Below, piece by piece: positions 1-5,226 of a stretch of DNA of 9,461 bases. The DNA is from an uncultured Faecalibacterium sp. Lineage in GTDB: Bacteria > Bacillota > Clostridia > Oscillospirales > Ruminococcaceae. The notes beneath the pieces are model-generated. The model did not search any database. It saw only the letters and a list, made by a program, of their open reading frames with translations, and was not told the origin of the DNA. How positions within the stretch are numbered: position 1 is the first letter of the stretch; each line of letters starts with the position of its first letter. The DNA lies in the NCBI GenBank assembly GCA_934525735.1, contig CAKSZM010000070.1, forward strand, positions 1-9,461, in the 5' to 3' direction. Position numbers and translations under genes: made by a program.

Positions 1-49
1 TGCTCAGCTTGTGCTGCAGCAGCGGATGCTCAACGATCATCGGGGTCAT
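1..49 (-). CDS. upp: Uracil phosphoribosyltransferase, N-terminal fragment
   Basis: Only the first 16 codons lie in the window; the gene runs off the left edge. The start reads MTPMIVEHPLLQHKLS. The V-x-HPL-x-QHKL segment is the usual opening of bacterial uracil phosphoribosyltransferase (B. subtilis Upp has DHPLIQHKL near its start). The enzyme joins uracil to PRPP to give UMP in the cytosol (pyrimidine salvage). The start is supported by an AAGGAG ribosome binding site (59-64, minus strand) 9 nt before the ATG. It lies downstream of rpiB on the same strand, and rpiB and upp are also neighbours in Bacillus-type genomes, which supports the call. The 186-bp gap to rpiB holds two hairpins. The identification rests on 16 residues plus context. 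Confidence 0.8.
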   Translation of the reverse strand, partial: MTPMIVEHPLLQHKLS

Positions 50-163
50 AAAAACACGCTCCTTATTTTAAATAGATCCACTCTATCGGGTACAAATCTA
101 CGATTTAAAATAGCCTCCGCTTGCGCTCTGGCTATCTTCAGCGGAAAACCTTTTTTATTTTTT

Positions 164-195
164 GATACCGGAAAGCCCGCAGGCTTTCCGGTATC
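164..195. other. Perfect 14-bp hairpin between rpiB and upp
   Basis: GATACCGGAAAGCC (164-177) pairs perfectly with 182-195 around a CGCA loop. It lies 40 bp after the rpiB stop. On the operon (minus) strand it is followed by an A-rich run (146-163 is T-rich on plus) and not by the U-tract an intrinsic terminator needs; on plus the T-rich run comes before the stem. It is more likely an RNA-stabilising or processing hairpin than a terminator. A weaker stem (110-115 with 130-135) followed by TTTAAAT on minus lies between it and upp. Confidence 0.6.
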
Positions 196-235
196 AGCTT
201 TCACAAGGGGGATTGCTCCCGCTCTGCCAGCTCCC

Positions 236-682
236 TTACCGGTTCTCCAGTGCGGTGAGCTTATCGATGCGGCGCTGATGGCGGCCGCCCTCGAACTCGG
301 TGTTCAGGAAGATGTCCACCAGCTGGCAGGCAAGGCCTGCGCCCACCACGCGGCCGCCCATGCACAGGGCGTTGGCGTCGTTGTGGCGGCGGGTATACTC
401 GCAGCTGAAGCTGTCGGAGCAGCAGCAGGCGCGGATGCCCTTGATCTTGTTGGCTGCCATGCTGATGCCCACGCCGGTGCCGCAGAACAGCAGCGCCTTT
501 TCGCACTCGCCGCTCACAACGGCGTCGCAGGCGGGCACGGCCATGTCGGGGTAGTCCACGCTGTCGGTGCTGTGGGTGCCGTAGTCGATGTAGGCCACGC
601 CCAGCTCGTCCAGATGAGCCTTGACAGCCTCTTTCAGTTCAAATCCGCCGTGGTCAGCGGCCAGTGCAATGGGTTTTGCCAT
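236..682 (-). CDS. rpiB: Ribose-5-phosphate isomerase B
   Basis: The 148-residue protein matches the RpiB/LacAB sugar isomerase family over its whole length (E. coli RpiB is 149 aa). It interconverts ribose-5-phosphate and ribulose-5-phosphate in the non-oxidative pentose phosphate pathway in the cytosol. Visible motifs are the N-terminal phosphate/sugar-binding DHGG (residues 10-13), FCGTGVGISM with the catalytic Cys67, the R-R-H-N-D segment with His100, and a C-terminal GGRHQRR-type phosphate-binding stretch. The start at MAKPIALAADHGG is chosen over an in-frame ATG 25 codons upstream because it matches the family start and has an AAAGGA ribosome binding site 9 nt before it; the longer form would run into tsaB. 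It is the third gene of the tsaE-tsaB-rpiB-upp set, 37 bp after the tsaB stop, so probably cotranscribed. It could supply ribose-5-phosphate for the PRPP that Upp uses (inference). Confidence 0.95.
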   Translation of the reverse strand: MAKPIALAADHGGFELKEAVKAHLDELGVAYIDYGTHSTDSVDYPDMAVPACDAVVSGECEKALLFCGTGVGISMAANKIKGIRACCCSDSFSCEYTRRHNDANALCMGGRVVGAGLACQLVDIFLNTEFEGGRHQRRIDKLTALENR

Positions 683-719
683 GGAAAAACGTCCTTTCTC
701 TTGTAACGCGAACAATAAC

Positions 720-1436
720 TCAAGCTTTTTCTTTTTTTGCCGCAGCTTCGGCTGCAAGGCGCTCGGCGCGCTCCCGCTCGGCCTGACTCAGGCGGTGATA
801 GTCCGGCAGCAGCGCCTCGGGCAGAACTGCCTGCCCGGCCTTTGCCATCTTCTGCGCCGTCAGCGCCACGGCGGCGGCTCTGCCGCACCGCAGGGCCGGG
901 GGCGTTACCAGCACGCCCGGCACACTGCCGTATTTATTATAGCACAGAGATGCCCCGTCACCAACAAAAAACAGAGGTTTTTTGCAATTTTCTACAAAAT
1001 CTGCTAAGTCTGCCACAGCGCGGGCGTCATCGTCCAGCAGGCGGGCGTGGGTAGCAAGGTCGAAGGCGGCGCTGTACACCTGCGCGCGGCGGGCGTCCAG
1101 CGCGCACAGCACGGTGCCCTCGCCGGTGTGGGCGGCGGCCAGCGCTTCCAGTGTGGACACCGGGGCACACAGCGTCTCCCGGGGGAAGGCCAGCCCCTTG
1201 ACGGCGGCCAGACCGATGCGCAGGCCGGTAAAACTGCCGGGGCCTGCGTTGACGCCGTACAGGTCGATGTCGGCGCAGCTCATGCCGCACAGTTTCAGGC
1301 AGGTGTCGATCATGGGCATCAGGGTCTCGCTGTGGGTCATGCCCGCGTCCAGATAGACCTCGTACAGCAGGCGGTCGTCCTGCAGCAGGGCCACGCCGGC
1401 GGTCTTGCCGGCGGTATCAACGGCCAGAATGTTCAT
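720..1436 (-). CDS. tsaB: tRNA t6A biosynthesis protein TsaB (YeaZ)
   Basis: This 238-residue protein belongs to the ASKHA-fold TsaB family. TsaB is a non-catalytic partner that dimerises with TsaD and, with TsaE, transfers the threonylcarbamoyl group onto A37 of ANN-decoding tRNAs. Evidence is the N-terminal MNILAVDTAGKTAGVAL strand-turn-strand (residues 1-17), the THSETLMPMID segment (34-44) and the hallmark GPGSFTGLRIG (65-75), followed by KGLA. The last 20 or so residues form a charged, Ala/Glu/Lys-rich tail likely to be helical. The ATG overlaps the tsaE stop as ATGA (1433-1436), so the two are probably translationally coupled. An in-frame ATG 54 codons upstream was rejected because it lies inside tsaE and adds an Arg/Gly-rich tail without family similarity. 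rimI and tsaD, often next in this operon, are absent; rpiB follows instead. Confidence 0.94.
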   Translation of the reverse strand: MNILAVDTAGKTAGVALLQDDRLLYEVYLDAGMTHSETLMPMIDTCLKLCGMSCADIDLYGVNAGPGSFTGLRIGLAAVKGLAFPRETLCAPVSTLEALAAAHTGEGTVLCALDARRAQVYSAAFDLATHARLLDDDARAVADLADFVENCKKPLFFVGDGASLCYNKYGSVPGVLVTPPALRCGRAAAVALTAQKMAKAGQAVLPEALLPDYHRLSQAERERAERLAAEAAAKKEKA

Positions 1437-1858
1437 AGCGTTACCCCCTCGATGGTGATCCTGCGGGTGTTCTCGTCCACGCGCTGGATGTCCACCCGGA
1501 TGGGGTGTTCCAGCGCCAGCAGGTCGGCAAAGTTCTCGCTCCACTCGGCCGCCACGATGGCTCCCTCGTCCAGATAATCGTAAAAGCCTGCCGCGCACAG
1601 GTCGTTCTCGGTGGAGATGCGGTACAGGTCAAAGTGGGCCAGCGGCTTCGGGCCGCGGTAGTAGTTGACGATGGCGAAGGTGGGGCTGGTGACCGGGTCG
1701 GTGCAGCCAAGGCCCTCGGCCAGACCTTCGGTAAAGGCGGTCTTGCCTGCGCCCAGACCGCCCGTGAAGGTGATGAGCGCCCCCGGGGCCAGCACAGCCG
1801 CCATGCGTTTGCCCAGCGCCACAGTCTCGGCGCGGGAATGGGTGATATATTCTGCCAT
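1433..1858 (-). CDS. tsaE: tRNA t6A biosynthesis ATPase TsaE (YjeE)
   Basis: The protein has 141 residues, close to the family norm of about 150. TsaE is a small P-loop ATPase that binds the TsaB-TsaD complex and drives the t6A cycle. It has the Walker A motif GGLGAGKT (residues 33-40), the TSPTF switch-like motif (57-61), HFDLYR (75-80, a family signature) and EWSEN (105-109) as the Walker B-like acidic region. The ATG at 1858 has a GAGG ribosome binding site 9-12 nt upstream. It is the first gene of the operon and overlaps tsaB by 4 bp. A terminator for the preceding gene ends just before its leader, so it probably uses its own promoter (1913-1941). Confidence 0.95.
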   Translation of the reverse strand: MAEYITHSRAETVALGKRMAAVLAPGALITFTGGLGAGKTAFTEGLAEGLGCTDPVTSPTFAIVNYYRGPKPLAHFDLYRISTENDLCAAGFYDYLDEGAIVAAEWSENFADLLALEHPIRVDIQRVDENTRRITIEGVTL

Positions 1859-1882
1859 GAAGCTTACCTCATTGATTCAAAA

Positions 1883-1912
1883 AAGGGATGGCAGAACGCT
1901 CTGCCATCCCTT
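1883..1912 (-). terminator. Intrinsic terminator of the secreted peptidase-like gene
   Basis: A perfect 13-bp stem (1883-1895 with 1900-1912) around a 4-nt loop is followed on the minus strand by six T (1884-1879). It sits 37 bp after the stop of the 1950-3146 gene and just before the tsaE ribosome binding site. It separates the two transcription units, unless the promoter overlapping it is used (see findings). Confidence 0.85.
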
Positions 1913-1941
1913 AGTATAATATACTTTTTCAAAAAGCGCAA
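1913..1941 (-). promoter_or_regulatory. Candidate promoter for the tsaE operon, with palindromes
   Basis: On minus, TTGCGC (1941-1936), a 17-bp spacer, then TATACT (1918-1913). The -10 matches 5/6 and the -35 only 3/6. Two odd-centred palindromes cover the spacer and -10: AGTATAATATACT (1913-1925) and CTTTTTCAAAAAG (1924-1936). The predicted start near 1906 falls inside the upstream terminator's stem and gives a leader of about 48 nt for tsaE. Confidence 0.45.
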
Positions 1942-1949
1942 TGCCCGGG

Positions 1950-3146
1950 TCAGGCTGCCAGCTCGCCGTCCGTCTCGGTGTAGGGGTTTGGCAGGGTGGC
2001 GGAACGGTCGCCGCTGAGGACGATGTAGGATGCCGATGCATGAGGCCGCTTGCCGCCCTGCGCGTTGTACCAGAGGATATCGTCGGTGCCGTAAACCTCT
2101 TTTGCATAGTCTGCGGCGGATTTCAGCGTTTCGCCCTCGATCATCCGGTTGACCATGGCCCACAGCATACTGCGGGAGTACACCGAGTATACGTTGTTCA
2201 CATAGCCTGCCACAGCCTTTGCGCCCGCCGCCAGCAGCGCATCCGCGATGCCGGTGTCCACATGGCCGTTCTTGCCGTAGAACTCGCAGGTCTCGCTGAG
2301 CACGATGCCGTGGCCCCGGTAAGCGCTGCGGAAGAAGGCATCCGTTGCGGCATACATGCCGTTGATCTTCACCACACGGTGGCTCAGCAGGTCAAAACCG
2401 TAGCGCAGGTCGCTCCAGAAATCCGACTTTTCGGTGAGCAGGATCAGCGGTTCGGTGGCAGTCTGCTTGCGCAGCCAGCCGTACTCGTAGGTGTAATATG
2501 CGCCGTGGGTGCTCAGGATGCACAAATCGTAGCTGCCCATCCGGCGCAGGTCGGAGAGGGTGACGGTGGTGTCCAGATCCGTGTGCAGGCCCACCGAGTT
2601 CCAGTAGCTCTGCATGTAGGCGTAGTAGGGGTAACGGGTGCTGTTGACCGTGTTGTCAAAGGCGTAGTAGATGGCTGCGCTGCCCACCCGCTTGTTCTCG
2701 GCAAAGTCCTGCAGCTCTTCTTCCAGCTGGCCGGCCTGCAGCGTAACCGTGCCGTTCTCCTCGTCGGGGTCGGTGAGCAGGATGCCGCCCAGTGCGCCGC
2801 AGGCGTAGGTGAAGCTGACCATGCCGTTTTCCTCGTCGGTGCAGACCGAGCCGTTTTTCACAAGCCCCTGTTCGGTCAGCGTTTCCAACTGCTGCTGCGC
2901 GGCCTCGCTGCGCTGGGCCTGCGTCATCTGTTCAAACTCCTCGCTGCCGGTCAGCGCGGTGACGGCGTCGTCTGCCTGCTGCATCTCCTTCACGTCCGAA
3001 GCGGTCAGGCTCTGCTGCGCGGCATTCAGGGCCGGATCCTGCCCCTCTGCGGCAAAGGCCGCCGCGGGCAGCACAGCGGCCGCCATGGCCAGTGTGCACA
3101 CCGCGCAGACAAGACGCTTCCCGAGACGTTTCCAATGATCTGTCAT
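1950..3146 (-). CDS. Exported clan CD (CHAT/C25/caspase-like) cysteine peptidase-like protein
   Basis: This 398-residue protein has a signal peptide: basic n-region (KRLGKRL), hydrophobic core at residues 12-31 and a probable cut at AFA (30-32). A Gln/Glu/Ala-rich, probably helical stretch (36-150) follows. The C-terminal half looks like a clan CD cysteine peptidase domain. A strand ending ILSTHGAYY puts His214 before Gly, and IVLSETCEFYG puts Cys287 at the end of the next core strand. Then come GIADALLAAGAKAVAGY (299-315) and a segment ending E-G-x-x-L-K-S-A-A-x-Y-A-K (337-349), both typical in layout of CHAT/gingipain-type folds. These assignments are by pattern; the family is inferred. The start has GGAGG 10 nt upstream and gives a proper signal peptide, unlike the 497-residue in-frame extension, which crosses the promoter. 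It is a single-gene unit with promoter at 3267-3295 and terminator at 1883-1912. Substrate unknown; it may act on the cell surface. Confidence 0.75.
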   Translation of the reverse strand: MTDHWKRLGKRLVCAVCTLAMAAAVLPAAAFAAEGQDPALNAAQQSLTASDVKEMQQADDAVTALTGSEEFEQMTQAQRSEAAQQQLETLTEQGLVKNGSVCTDEENGMVSFTYACGALGGILLTDPDEENGTVTLQAGQLEEELQDFAENKRVGSAAIYYAFDNTVNSTRYPYYAYMQSYWNSVGLHTDLDTTVTLSDLRRMGSYDLCILSTHGAYYTYEYGWLRKQTATEPLILLTEKSDFWSDLRYGFDLLSHRVVKINGMYAATDAFFRSAYRGHGIVLSETCEFYGKNGHVDTGIADALLAAGAKAVAGYVNNVYSVYSRSMLWAMVNRMIEGETLKSAADYAKEVYGTDDILWYNAQGGKRPHASASYIVLSGDRSATLPNPYTETDGELAA

Positions 3147-3266
3147 ATTCCCATTTCCTCCGGGGCGGCACACGATCGCACGCCCCTTTTCGGCAGGGCA
3201 GCCGCCCGGATGTCGGCTCCGGCCCTGCATTTTCCCACGGCGGAAAAGCTCCGCCCGTGTGTACTC

Positions 3267-3295
3267 ATTGTAGATTGTCCCCCGGGCTTTGTCAA
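3267..3295 (-). promoter_or_regulatory. Promoter of the exported peptidase-like gene
   Basis: On minus, TTGACA (3295-3290, 6/6), a 17-bp spacer, then TACAAT (3272-3267, 5/6). Predicted start is near 3260, giving a 5' leader of about 114 nt. It is back to back with the promoter of the plus-strand SEDS gene. Confidence 0.75.
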
Positions 3296-3336
3296 GCTTC
3301 CCGCCGGGATTTTTCAAAGCTGTCACAATGGCTGCA

Positions 3337-3365
3337 TTGCATTCCCCTGCCGGGGTGTGTATAAT
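3337..3365 (+). promoter_or_regulatory. Promoter of the SEDS (RodA/FtsW-like) gene
   Basis: TTGCAT (3337-3342), a 17-bp spacer, then a perfect TATAAT (3360-3365). Predicted start near 3372, giving a leader of about 54 nt before the TTG start at 3426. Confidence 0.65.
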
Positions 3366-3425
3366 AAGGATAAATTGGGTATTTGTTGCCCGGTGTGCAA
3401 CTGTTTTGCGAAAGGTGGTGCTTTC

Positions 3426-4643
3426 TTGGAAAGCATTCGGCAATATTTCAAACGAACCGACAAAGTTTATCTCTTTTTGTGCATCTTCAGCAGCACCATG
3501 GCCGTGGTGGCGCTGGCGTCATGGGCCACCAAGCAGGGCAGCGGCTTTGCGGTGGACGAGGTGACCGGCGCTGTCACCGGCATCGGCGACTACCGCCGTG
3601 CGCTGGTGCAGGCGGGCGCAGCCGTCATCGGCCTTGTGATCGCGCTGCTGCTGTCCTGCATCGACTACCGCAGCCTTGTCAAGGTGTGGCCGGTGCATGT
3701 GGCGGTGACGTGGGGTCTGGTGCTGCCCACCCTGTTCATCCGCAACGTGACCATCGGCCCGCTGACCATCGGCTACAACGCGGGCGATACCGACAACTAC
3801 TCGTGGTACAAGCTGGCAGGCTTCACCTTCCAGCCCACAGAGCTTGCGAAGATCAGCTTCATCCTGACCTTTGCCATGCACCTGAACAACGTGCGCAGCC
3901 GCATCAACGAGCCGAAGGAACTGGGCAAGCTGCTGCTGCACCTGCTGGTGCCCATCGCCATCATCCATGTGCAGGGCGACGACGGCACCGCTATTATTTA
4001 TGGTATCATCGGCTGCTGCATGATGTTCGCCGCCGGGCTGAGCTGGAAGTATATCCTCGCGGCCGTGTCGGCGGCGGGTGCGGCGATCGCCGTAGCCTTC
4101 GCCTTTTTCAGCGATAAGATCGGCAAGGGCTACCAGTGGTACCGCATCCTGGCCGTCATCGACCCGGAGAACACCACCGGCTGGGCACCCAACGAAGCCA
4201 CCTGGAAGAACATCATCTACCAGCAGCAGCGCGGCGAGATCGCCATCGGCTCGGGCGGCATCTTCGGCAACGGACTGTTCGGGGGGCGGTACTACAGCGT
4301 GCCCAACGCTCACAACGACTTCATCCTCAGCTGGATGGGCAACGCCATCGGCTTTGTGGGGCTGTGCATCGTGCTGGGGGTGCTGCTGGCGCTGGTCATC
4401 AAGACCTTTGCCACGGGTGCCCGCAGCGAAGACCTGCTGGGCAGCTACATCTGCGCCGGCATCGGCGGCGCACTGATGGCGCAGATCGCGGTGAACGTGG
4501 GCATGAACCTGCGGGTGCTGCCGGTCATCGGCGTCACCCTGCCCTTCTACTCGGCGGGTGGCAGCTCGGTGCTCATGCTGTATATCTGCGTCGGATTAGT
4601 CCTGTCTGTTTATATGCACAATACCAAGAGCCTGTTCGGGTAA
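3426..4643 (+). CDS. SEDS-family peptidoglycan polymerase (RodA/FtsW/SpoVE)
   Basis: This 405-residue polytopic membrane protein belongs to the SEDS glycosyltransferases, which polymerise lipid II into glycan strands with a partner class B PBP. Family marks are FQPTELAK (135-142, usual FQPSExxK), QGDDGTA in the middle, NAHNDFI with Asp298 where SEDS enzymes carry their essential Asp (usual HTDFIF), and the C-terminal LPVIGVTLPFYSAGGSS (usual LPxxGxxLPFxSxGGSS). About ten hydrophobic segments are visible. TTG at 3426 is chosen because AAAGGTGGTG (3411-3420), a 9/10 match to the ideal Shine-Dalgarno, ends 5 nt before it and the promoter is well placed. The same frame is open far upstream, but that part is antisense to the peptidase gene. 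RodA (elongation) is the more likely subtype since no division genes are near. The motifs are diverged and W-M-G-N follows NDFI in place of the usual acidic stretch. Confidence 0.88.
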   Translation: MESIRQYFKRTDKVYLFLCIFSSTMAVVALASWATKQGSGFAVDEVTGAVTGIGDYRRALVQAGAAVIGLVIALLLSCIDYRSLVKVWPVHVAVTWGLVLPTLFIRNVTIGPLTIGYNAGDTDNYSWYKLAGFTFQPTELAKISFILTFAMHLNNVRSRINEPKELGKLLLHLLVPIAIIHVQGDDGTAIIYGIIGCCMMFAAGLSWKYILAAVSAAGAAIAVAFAFFSDKIGKGYQWYRILAVIDPENTTGWAPNEATWKNIIYQQQRGEIAIGSGGIFGNGLFGGRYYSVPNAHNDFILSWMGNAIGFVGLCIVLGVLLALVIKTFATGARSEDLLGSYICAGIGGALMAQIAVNVGMNLRVLPVIGVTLPFYSAGGSSVLMLYICVGLVLSVYMHNTKSLFG

Positions 4644-4666
4644 AAGCCCGGGCAGGGGGTGCGGTA

Positions 4667-4695
4667 TTGTATTCCGCAACAGGATATGATAGAAT
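4667..4695 (+). promoter_or_regulatory. Weak candidate promoter into repeat copy A
   Basis: TTGTAT (4667-4672), 17 bp, TAGAAT (4690-4695, 5/6). It would start an RNA near 4702 that enters the repeat element. It lies 24 bp after the SEDS gene stop, so read-through from that gene is an alternative source. Confidence 0.35.
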
Positions 4696-4720
4696 AAAAA
4701 TACCGCCTGCAAGGGCGGTA
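4694..4720 (-). terminator. Intrinsic terminator, minus strand, at the edge of copy A
   Basis: TACCGCC (4701-4707) pairs with GGCGGTA (4714-4720) around TGCAAG. On minus it is followed by TTTTTATTC. It would stop minus-strand RNA (antisense RNA of copy A or argF read-through) before it runs into the SEDS gene. Confidence 0.6.
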
Positions 4721-4802
4721 AAGGTGCTGTCTGCAAGTGCAGGTGGTCTAGCTCCCTCCGGCAAGCGTCCGGGGGACGTGAAAAACTTGTTGTTTCTGGT
4801 TT

Positions 4803-4835
4803 CCCCCGTTCGCAAAGCGAAAGGGGGAACTTTTT
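4803..4835 (+). terminator. Leader hairpin turned into intrinsic terminator (copy A)
   Basis: CCCCCGTTCGC (4803-4813) pairs with GCGAAAGGGGG (4817-4827), with one G-A mismatch and an AAA loop, then AAC and TTTTT (4831-4835). In copy B the same hairpin has no T-run and instead covers the ribosome binding site of the small ORF. Confidence 0.65.
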
Positions 4836-4963
4836 GTTTATAAGAGCACGGGTTGCGGCTCCCTGCGTCTGCTTCAGCCCTTGGGCGGGCTTCGCATCCT
4901 GCAGGCCGCGGCCCCAACAGCTCCTCCCTGTTTCCGCCGCTGGCGGCGGTCGTCGCCGTTGCA

Positions 4964-5026
4964 GTGTACGTTACATTTCAGATCTCATGGACAATCTTCA
5001 AGGAGATCCATAACAATAAGAAATGA
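4964..5026 (+). pseudogene. Remnant of the 36-aa membrane peptide ORF (copy A)
   Basis: These 20 codons and stop encode VYVTFQISWTIFKEIHNNKK, equal to residues 17-36 of the intact peptide at 6944-7054 except Ala26 to Thr. Only three bases differ in 63, two of them silent. The first 16 codons and the start are missing, replaced by GC-rich sequence. In frame, that sequence happens to encode a hydrophobic LAAVVAVA run, so the membrane span is partly rebuilt. The frame is open from TTG 4853 but has no convincing ribosome binding site. Most likely a broken copy. Confidence 0.7.
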
Positions 5027-5064
5027 CCGCCCCAGTCTACCAAACGCGAGCGGTCATTCTTATT
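5015..5064. terminator. Stable bidirectional 3' hairpin of copy A
   Basis: AATAAG (5015-5020) pairs with CTTATT (5059-5064) and AATGACCGC (5022-5030) with GCGGTCATT (5050-5058): 15 bp with one bulge and a 19-nt loop. It overlaps the stop codon of the ORF remnant. The U-runs are weak on both sides, so termination efficiency is uncertain. It is the likely end point of the antisense RNA. Confidence 0.5.
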
Positions 5065-5080
5065 GACTAACTAGCCGGAG

Positions 5081-5109
5081 GGAGCTGACCATTGCGGGCA
5101 GCTCCTTTT
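5081..5109 (+). terminator. Intrinsic terminator, plus strand, end of copy A
   Basis: GGAGCTG (5081-5087) pairs with CAGCTCC (5099-5105), 11-nt loop, followed by TTTTGTATTT. It stops plus-strand RNA from the SEDS gene or copy A before it meets argF head-on. In copy B the stem has one mismatch. Confidence 0.65.
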
Positions 5110-5117
5110 GTATTTAT

Positions 5118-5146
5118 AGTATAGTGGATTTTCAATTGCTTGTCAA
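5118..5146 (-). promoter_or_regulatory. Strong antisense promoter, copy A
   Basis: On minus, TTGACA (5146-5141, 6/6), 17-bp spacer, TATACT (5123-5118, 5/6). The same boxes and spacing occur in copy B although the spacer bases have largely diverged. It follows the argF terminator and has no ORF downstream on its strand within the element. Confidence 0.75.
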
Positions 5147-5173
5147 GGGCTGACAGTCCTTCCCTTCAACGCA

Positions 5174-5213
5174 AAAACGCCCCTGCATCGAAAACTTTCT
5201 GCAGAGGCGTTTT
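5174..5213 (-). terminator. Intrinsic terminator of argF
   Basis: AAAACGCC and CTGCA (5174-5187) pair with TGCAG and GGCGTTTT (5200-5213) with one C-A mismatch and a 12-nt loop. The minus-strand end is T-rich (TTTTTGCG). It starts 14 bp after the argF stop. Confidence 0.8.
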
Positions 5214-5226
5214 CCATATCACGCAG

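Larger units (their letters stand above)
5015..5111 (-). ncRNA. Predicted antisense RNA, copy A
   Basis: A start near 5111 is predicted from the promoter at 5118-5146, and the end from the hairpin at 5015-5064, giving about 97 nt. It carries GCTCCCTCCGGC and is complementary to the 3' end of any plus-strand RNA from copy A. There is no ORF in it. Inferred from promoter, hairpin and the matching arrangement in copy B. Confidence 0.5.
4722..5146 (+). repeat. Inverted repeat element, copy A (degenerate)
   Basis: Copy A of an element also present in inverse orientation at 6819-7170. Conserved blocks are the leader (about 4722-4827, including a stretch of about 60 nt that looks identical in both copies), the last 20 codons of the small ORF with its 3' hairpin (4964-5064), and the right edge with its antisense promoter (to 5146). 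Terminal inverted repeats are imperfect: 4722-4762 and 5074-5106, of the form AGGnGCTGyCyGCA, a variable gap, then TGGTC(t)AGCTCCCTCCGGC. The central block (about 4831-4963), GC-rich and with a CCGCC/GGCGG hairpin at 4934-4946, has no counterpart in copy B and replaces the front of the ORF. Confidence 0.85.

Noticed and set aside
61..110. TTGTAC-N17-TTTAAA as an upp promoter
   Set aside because: Poor -35 and -10, and the start would fall on the upp ribosome binding site.
1941..3425. Long plus-strand open frame upstream of the SEDS gene (frame open over 900 codons)
   Set aside because: It is antisense to the well-supported exported peptidase-like gene, and both SEDS promoter and ribosome binding site lie near its end. 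High GC content makes long shadow frames common here.
3147..3443. N-terminal extension of the exported peptidase-like protein to 497 residues
   Set aside because: It would cross the strong promoter at 3267-3295 and place the signal peptide in the interior.
4573..5066. ORFs of 61 and 114 codons across copy A (both strands)
   Set aside because: They cross repeat element hairpins and unrelated gene ends, and their frames are not conserved in copy B.
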